Shown here: piece after piece, positions 61,152 to 64,000 of the stretch
Layout: each line of letters opens with the position of its first letter
How positions within the stretch are numbered: position 1 is the stretch's first letter
Notes under the pieces: generated by a model
The model's input: the letters and a program-made list of their open reading frames with translations, nothing else
What the model was told of the DNA's origin: nothing
Databases searched by the model: none
Program-made: the position numbers and the translations under genes
NCBI GenBank assembly: GCA_019634575.1
Contig: JAHCAY010000002.1
Location: forward strand, 230,897 to 294,896
Origin: Candidatus Didemnitutus sp.
GTDB lineage: Bacteria; Verrucomicrobiota; Verrucomicrobiia; Opitutales; Opitutaceae
Direction: 5' to 3'
DNA: 64,000 nt

Positions 61152-61368
61152 CGTGGGACGCGCAAGCTTGCGCCGCTGGACGCCGCGATGTCCGACGGGG
61201 AGTGGTCCGGTCCCCGACCTTCACTGGGAAAAGTCACGAGCGGAGAGGTAATACGGCAGGATACTCCGGAAGTTCCTCGCCGGCTGCGCAGGGCTTGTCC
61301 TTTCCCCACGCATTCGATCGCGCACCATCGCCCTTCTCTCCTGCACGAAAAACCGCTACGCCTTGGCC

Positions 61369-61881
61369 ATGATCCGCCTGCTCCTGCTCGCGCTGTGCTC
61401 CCTTTGTTTGGCCGGCTGCGGCGACCACGACCTCGCCAGTTCGACCATCCACGCCGCTTCCGAGGAGGAGATGGCGAGCGGCCGCGCCGATCTTGCCCGG
61501 CGCTTCGGCCCCGAAGCGCTCGCCGCCTACGATGTCGCCATCCAGGAGCTCCAGCTCGCCGGCATGGACCGCGGCGTGGCCGCGGCCGCCGATCGCGCCG
61601 CCGCCATGCGCGAAATCGTGGACGGCAAAACGGTCCGTGCCGTCGAGATCCTCGGCTGGCAGGCGCGTCGCACCCGCTTGCAGGGCGAGATCAAGGAATT
61701 CGCCGCCCTGCTCGAGCACGACCTCGCACTGCGCGAGAAAACCGCCGCCACCGGCACCTCGCAGACCGTGATTCATCGCATCGAGAACGAGCAGGATATC
61801 CTCGCCAAACTCCGCCGCCTGCTCGGGGAAGCCGAGCAGCGACTCCACGGCTGGCAGAGTGGAGCGAACCCGACGCCCTGA
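61369..61881 (+). CDS. Lipoprotein of unknown function
   Basis: 170 residues from the ATG at 61369; a TTG two codons before is an alternative. Lipoprotein signal peptide MIRLLLLALCSLCLAGCGDH with the lipobox LAGC. Asp is not next to the Cys (Gly is), so it probably goes to the outer membrane by the usual Lol rule. The rest is nearly all alpha-helical, with charged helices (AIQELQLAGMDRGVAAAADR, LLEHDLALREKTAATGTSQT). No family is recognised. It is convergent with the beta-helix gene and divergent from the sensor gene. Confidence 0.75.
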   Translation: MIRLLLLALCSLCLAGCGDHDLASSTIHAASEEEMASGRADLARRFGPEALAAYDVAIQELQLAGMDRGVAAAADRAAAMREIVDGKTVRAVEILGWQARRTRLQGEIKEFAALLEHDLALREKTAATGTSQTVIHRIENEQDILAKLRRLLGEAEQRLHGWQSGANPTP

Positions 61882-61920
61882 ACGAAGCCGGCGCGGGAGG
61901 CCGCCGGAAAGGCTCCGCCT

Positions 61921-63735
61921 TCAGCGCGGCGGCAGCGCGCCCGCGAAACGCGGTTCGCCGGCACTCCACCCGAGCACAGCCCGCGCTTCCTCCGGCAACG
62001 CCGCCGCGCCACGCAGCGGAAACTCCGCGCGCACGTCGAAGCGCTTCAATTCCGGGCTCGTGAAAAGCGGGCCGTGATAATCGCTCAGCGCCCGGCCGTT
62101 TGCCTCGAAGGTCGGCTGCAATTTCCTGAGCTCCGCGAGCGCGAAGACATCGACCGCCTCGTTCTTCGGCGGGACGGGCGCCCAGGAAATCAGCGGCTGC
62201 GGCGACGCGGCGGCACGGCGCACGTAGAGGTTGCCGTCGAGCGCAGACAGCTGCGAATCGCCCAGGCGGTCGCGCACTTTCTCGCTCTGCGTCACGGACA
62301 GCAGCGGACCGTGAAACGTCGCGTCCGCCGCGAGCAGATTGTTGAGCAACACGTGCCCGTGCCGCTCCGTGACGTCGGGCCCCGCGCTCGGATGCCAGCC
62401 AAAGTGGTCGCCGACGGCGCTGCGCTCCGTGCGCTCGATCTTCACCCCGCTGTTCCAGAGTGTGTTCTGGTAGATGCGCACGTTCGAGCTGTTGAGCACG
62501 TGGATGCCCCGGTCGCAGTCGACGAAGACGTTGCCGGCGCAGATCGCACCCTTCGATATCTCGAAGAAGAAACCGTCGTTCGTGCGCTCGACCCAATTGT
62601 TCACGAACACGCCGTCGACGTTGCCGACGTCCCACCAGACGCCGCTGGCGTTGGGGTTGTCGATGATCAGGTTGTCGCGCACCACCGCGCGGTAGCTCTG
62701 GTTGAAGATCTTGATCGCCGAGGCGAAGTAGCCGGTGATTTTCTCCGCGCTGTTGGTGCGCGTCACGATCGTCTTCTCAATGCGGATGTCGCCGGAGTTG
62801 ACGACGTAGATGCCTTCCGTGCCGCAGTCGGCGATGAGGCAGTTGCGGAACGTGATGCCGTCACCGTGAAAATAGCCCGCAACGCGCGAGCAGAACGAGA
62901 TCGTGACGTTTTCGAACACCGACCCGACCACCTCCTTGCCGAACTCGTCCGGGTTCATCTTCCGCCCCGGCTCGACGCCCTCGATCTCGAGCGCGCGGTA
63001 GGCGTATTGCGTGAAGGTCAGCCCGCGGATCGTCGCGCCGCGGCGGTCGTTCGCCTTGCCGTGCGCCGCGCCCATTGTGCGGACGAGAGCGCTGTCGTGC
63101 GCGGTGATCTCGACCGTCTTGCTCGCCGGATCGGTGCCGACGTAGACCCACGCATTCTCGTAATCGACGAAGAACGTCCCGGGCGCGAGCTCGTCGGGTT
63201 TTCCGACCGAGGCCAACAGTTCGCCGTCGACGAAGACCATGTCGTTGTTGAAGCGGTGCAGCGGCGTCAGCTTTTCATGGCGCTCGCGCCGCCACCAATC
63301 GGCCGGCGCGGCGGGAAACAATTTCGTCCACTTCGTGCGCCAGCGCCCGTCGGCAACCTTCCCCCAGTCGACCGCGATCTCCGTGCCTTTCAAAATCGGC
63401 CGCTCCTCCGCGAAAGGCTGCAAGATGATGCCTTGGCTGAGCAGCAGCCCGCCCGTGCGATACGTGCCTCCGCGCAACACCACCGTGTCCCCGGTCACCG
63501 CCCGCGCGATCGCGGCGGCGAGCGTCGTGGGTTCCTCCAACGTCGCGCCGTCCGCTTCGACGCGTCCGTCCGCTGCGACGTAGAACACGCGCCCCTGCGC
63601 CGGCACCGCATAGTGCACCTGCTGCGGACCGTAAGGACCGCCCGACGGCTGCGCCCACGCCCAGTTGGCGAAAGAGGCCAGGAATAAGGTCGCCAGCAAC
63701 ACGACACGTCGGAACGGCACGCCAGACAGCTTCAT
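61921..63735 (-). CDS. Secreted right-handed parallel beta-helix protein
   Basis: 604 residues. Signal peptide (RRVVLLATLFLASFANWAWA) ending at AWAQ. Near residue 60 ATLEEPTTLAAAIARAVTGD and TVVLRGGTYRTGGLL form the start of a pectate-lyase-type beta-helix. Later rungs have NVTISFCSRVAGYFHGDGIT, GIYVVNSGDIRIEKTIVTR and RGIHVLNSSNVRIYQNTLW. A short linker domain (about 120-220) is inserted after the first rungs. This looks like a polysaccharide lyase or glycoside-binding protein of the DUF1565 type; catalytic residues are not obvious. The start at 63735 (MKLSGVPFRR) sets the signal peptide. Upstream of it lies the divergent partial gene. Confidence 0.85.
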   Translation of the reverse strand: MKLSGVPFRRVVLLATLFLASFANWAWAQPSGGPYGPQQVHYAVPAQGRVFYVAADGRVEADGATLEEPTTLAAAIARAVTGDTVVLRGGTYRTGGLLLSQGIILQPFAEERPILKGTEIAVDWGKVADGRWRTKWTKLFPAAPADWWRRERHEKLTPLHRFNNDMVFVDGELLASVGKPDELAPGTFFVDYENAWVYVGTDPASKTVEITAHDSALVRTMGAAHGKANDRRGATIRGLTFTQYAYRALEIEGVEPGRKMNPDEFGKEVVGSVFENVTISFCSRVAGYFHGDGITFRNCLIADCGTEGIYVVNSGDIRIEKTIVTRTNSAEKITGYFASAIKIFNQSYRAVVRDNLIIDNPNASGVWWDVGNVDGVFVNNWVERTNDGFFFEISKGAICAGNVFVDCDRGIHVLNSSNVRIYQNTLWNSGVKIERTERSAVGDHFGWHPSAGPDVTERHGHVLLNNLLAADATFHGPLLSVTQSEKVRDRLGDSQLSALDGNLYVRRAAASPQPLISWAPVPPKNEAVDVFALAELRKLQPTFEANGRALSDYHGPLFTSPELKRFDVRAEFPLRGAAALPEEARAVLGWSAGEPRFAGALPPR

Positions 63736-63844
63736 GGGGTAAGGGGGTGGCTCAAGGACATCGGGAGCGCGCGCCAAAACCAGTGCCGCGCTGCTCGAAC
63801 ACTAGCACAACCCCGCCATTGACCACACCGCAAGTCACGGCTCC

Positions 63845-64000
63845 ATGGCACCGATGCGGTCGCTCCGCCCACTTTTCTCCCTCCTCGCGGGATTGCTCAC
63901 CACGGTGACCTGGGCGGCCTCATCGACACCGGAGCTCGCCGAGCGCGCCGCCGTCGCACAACTCCTCGTCTTCGGCCGTTTGCCCGCGCCCGAATCCCCA
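63845..64000 (+). CDS. N-terminal fragment of a secreted protein (runs off the window)
   Basis: 52 codons from the ATG at 63845 are open to the window end; a second ATG three codons on is possible. The start MAPMRSLRPLFSLLAGLLTT, then VTWAAS, is a signal peptide. Twenty-five residues of mature protein (ELAERAAVAQLLVFGRLPAP) give no family. It is divergent from the beta-helix gene, with 109 bases between the two starts. Confidence 0.6.
   Translation, partial: MAPMRSLRPLFSLLAGLLTTVTWAASSTPELAERAAVAQLLVFGRLPAPESP

Overview
The window is a high-GC bacterial chromosome segment, apart from one AT-richer patch at about 45.4-48.06 kb. It most likely comes from a member of the Verrucomicrobiota, family Opitutaceae. 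Support for this is indirect: a TonB-dependent receptor with an N-terminal carboxypeptidase-regulatory-like domain, a PEP-CTERM protein with HAF-type repeats, a large multi-ATP-cone NrdA beside a tyrosine-less NrdB, many secreted or membrane proteins of unknown role, GTAGGGC/GTGGGAG palindromes, and ACACAGAGG-type intergenic repeats. I see no rRNA, tRNA, CRISPR array or phage.

Layout. 1-860: tail of a cobalamin adenosyltransferase and a DUF6580-type membrane protein. 0.9-4.2 kb: PIN-PhoH ATPase divergent from an AIM24-like protein, then a DUF4199-like membrane protein. 4.2-6.5 kb: minus-strand operon of ECF sigma factor, single-span membrane protein and periplasmic PDZ protein. 6.6-9.1 kb: tiny membrane protein divergent from a LysR regulator with a T-N11-A site, then an MFS exporter. 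9.1-13.1 kb: large U32 (RlhA-like) protein carrying an in-frame palindromic element, and an enlarged adenylate-kinase-like protein. 13.1-22.3 kb: six-gene minus-strand operon of MacA-like adaptor, ABC ATPase, two FtsX-type permeases and two paralogous TPR membrane proteins. 22.6-25.9 kb: LytTR response regulator, FAD oxidoreductase, polyphosphate glucokinase, SlyD-like prolyl isomerase. 25.9-30.3 kb: the ybbP-ybbA/tesA arrangement, interrupted by a GxxExxY gene flanked by inverted repeats. 30.3-33.7 kb: outer-membrane barrel, cupredoxin and membrane adenylate cyclase, tightly packed. 33.7-40 kb: thioesterase, DUF4412 protein, TonB receptor, EF-hand protein, small secreted protein.

40-45.4 kb: class I ribonucleotide reductase genes nrdB and nrdA. 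NrdB has Leu at the radical-tyrosine position and Glu in place of the first metal Asp, as in manganese/iron class Ic enzymes. NrdA has three ATP-cone-like regions. 45.4-48.04 kb: two overlapping AT-richer genes, a beta-class DNA methyltransferase and a DGQHR-domain protein with a nuclease-like N-terminus. This is a candidate DNA-modification or defence cassette and the best candidate for an undescribed system. 48.1-55.4 kb: small accessory genes (YegP-like, SnoaL-like, two DHFR/RibD-like, rsmH, DUF2975, lipase-like, YkgJ-like). 55.8-64 kb: HAF-repeat PEP-CTERM protein, von Willebrand A protein, membrane sensor without an output domain, lipoprotein, right-handed beta-helix protein, and the start of another secreted protein.

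The genes form several small modules rather than one pathway: DNA precursor supply (nrdBA), envelope transport (MacAB-like, YbbAP-like, TonB), envelope stress or redox signalling (sigma operon, cyclase cluster), and DNA modification. All functions come from reading protein motifs by eye; no database search was run.
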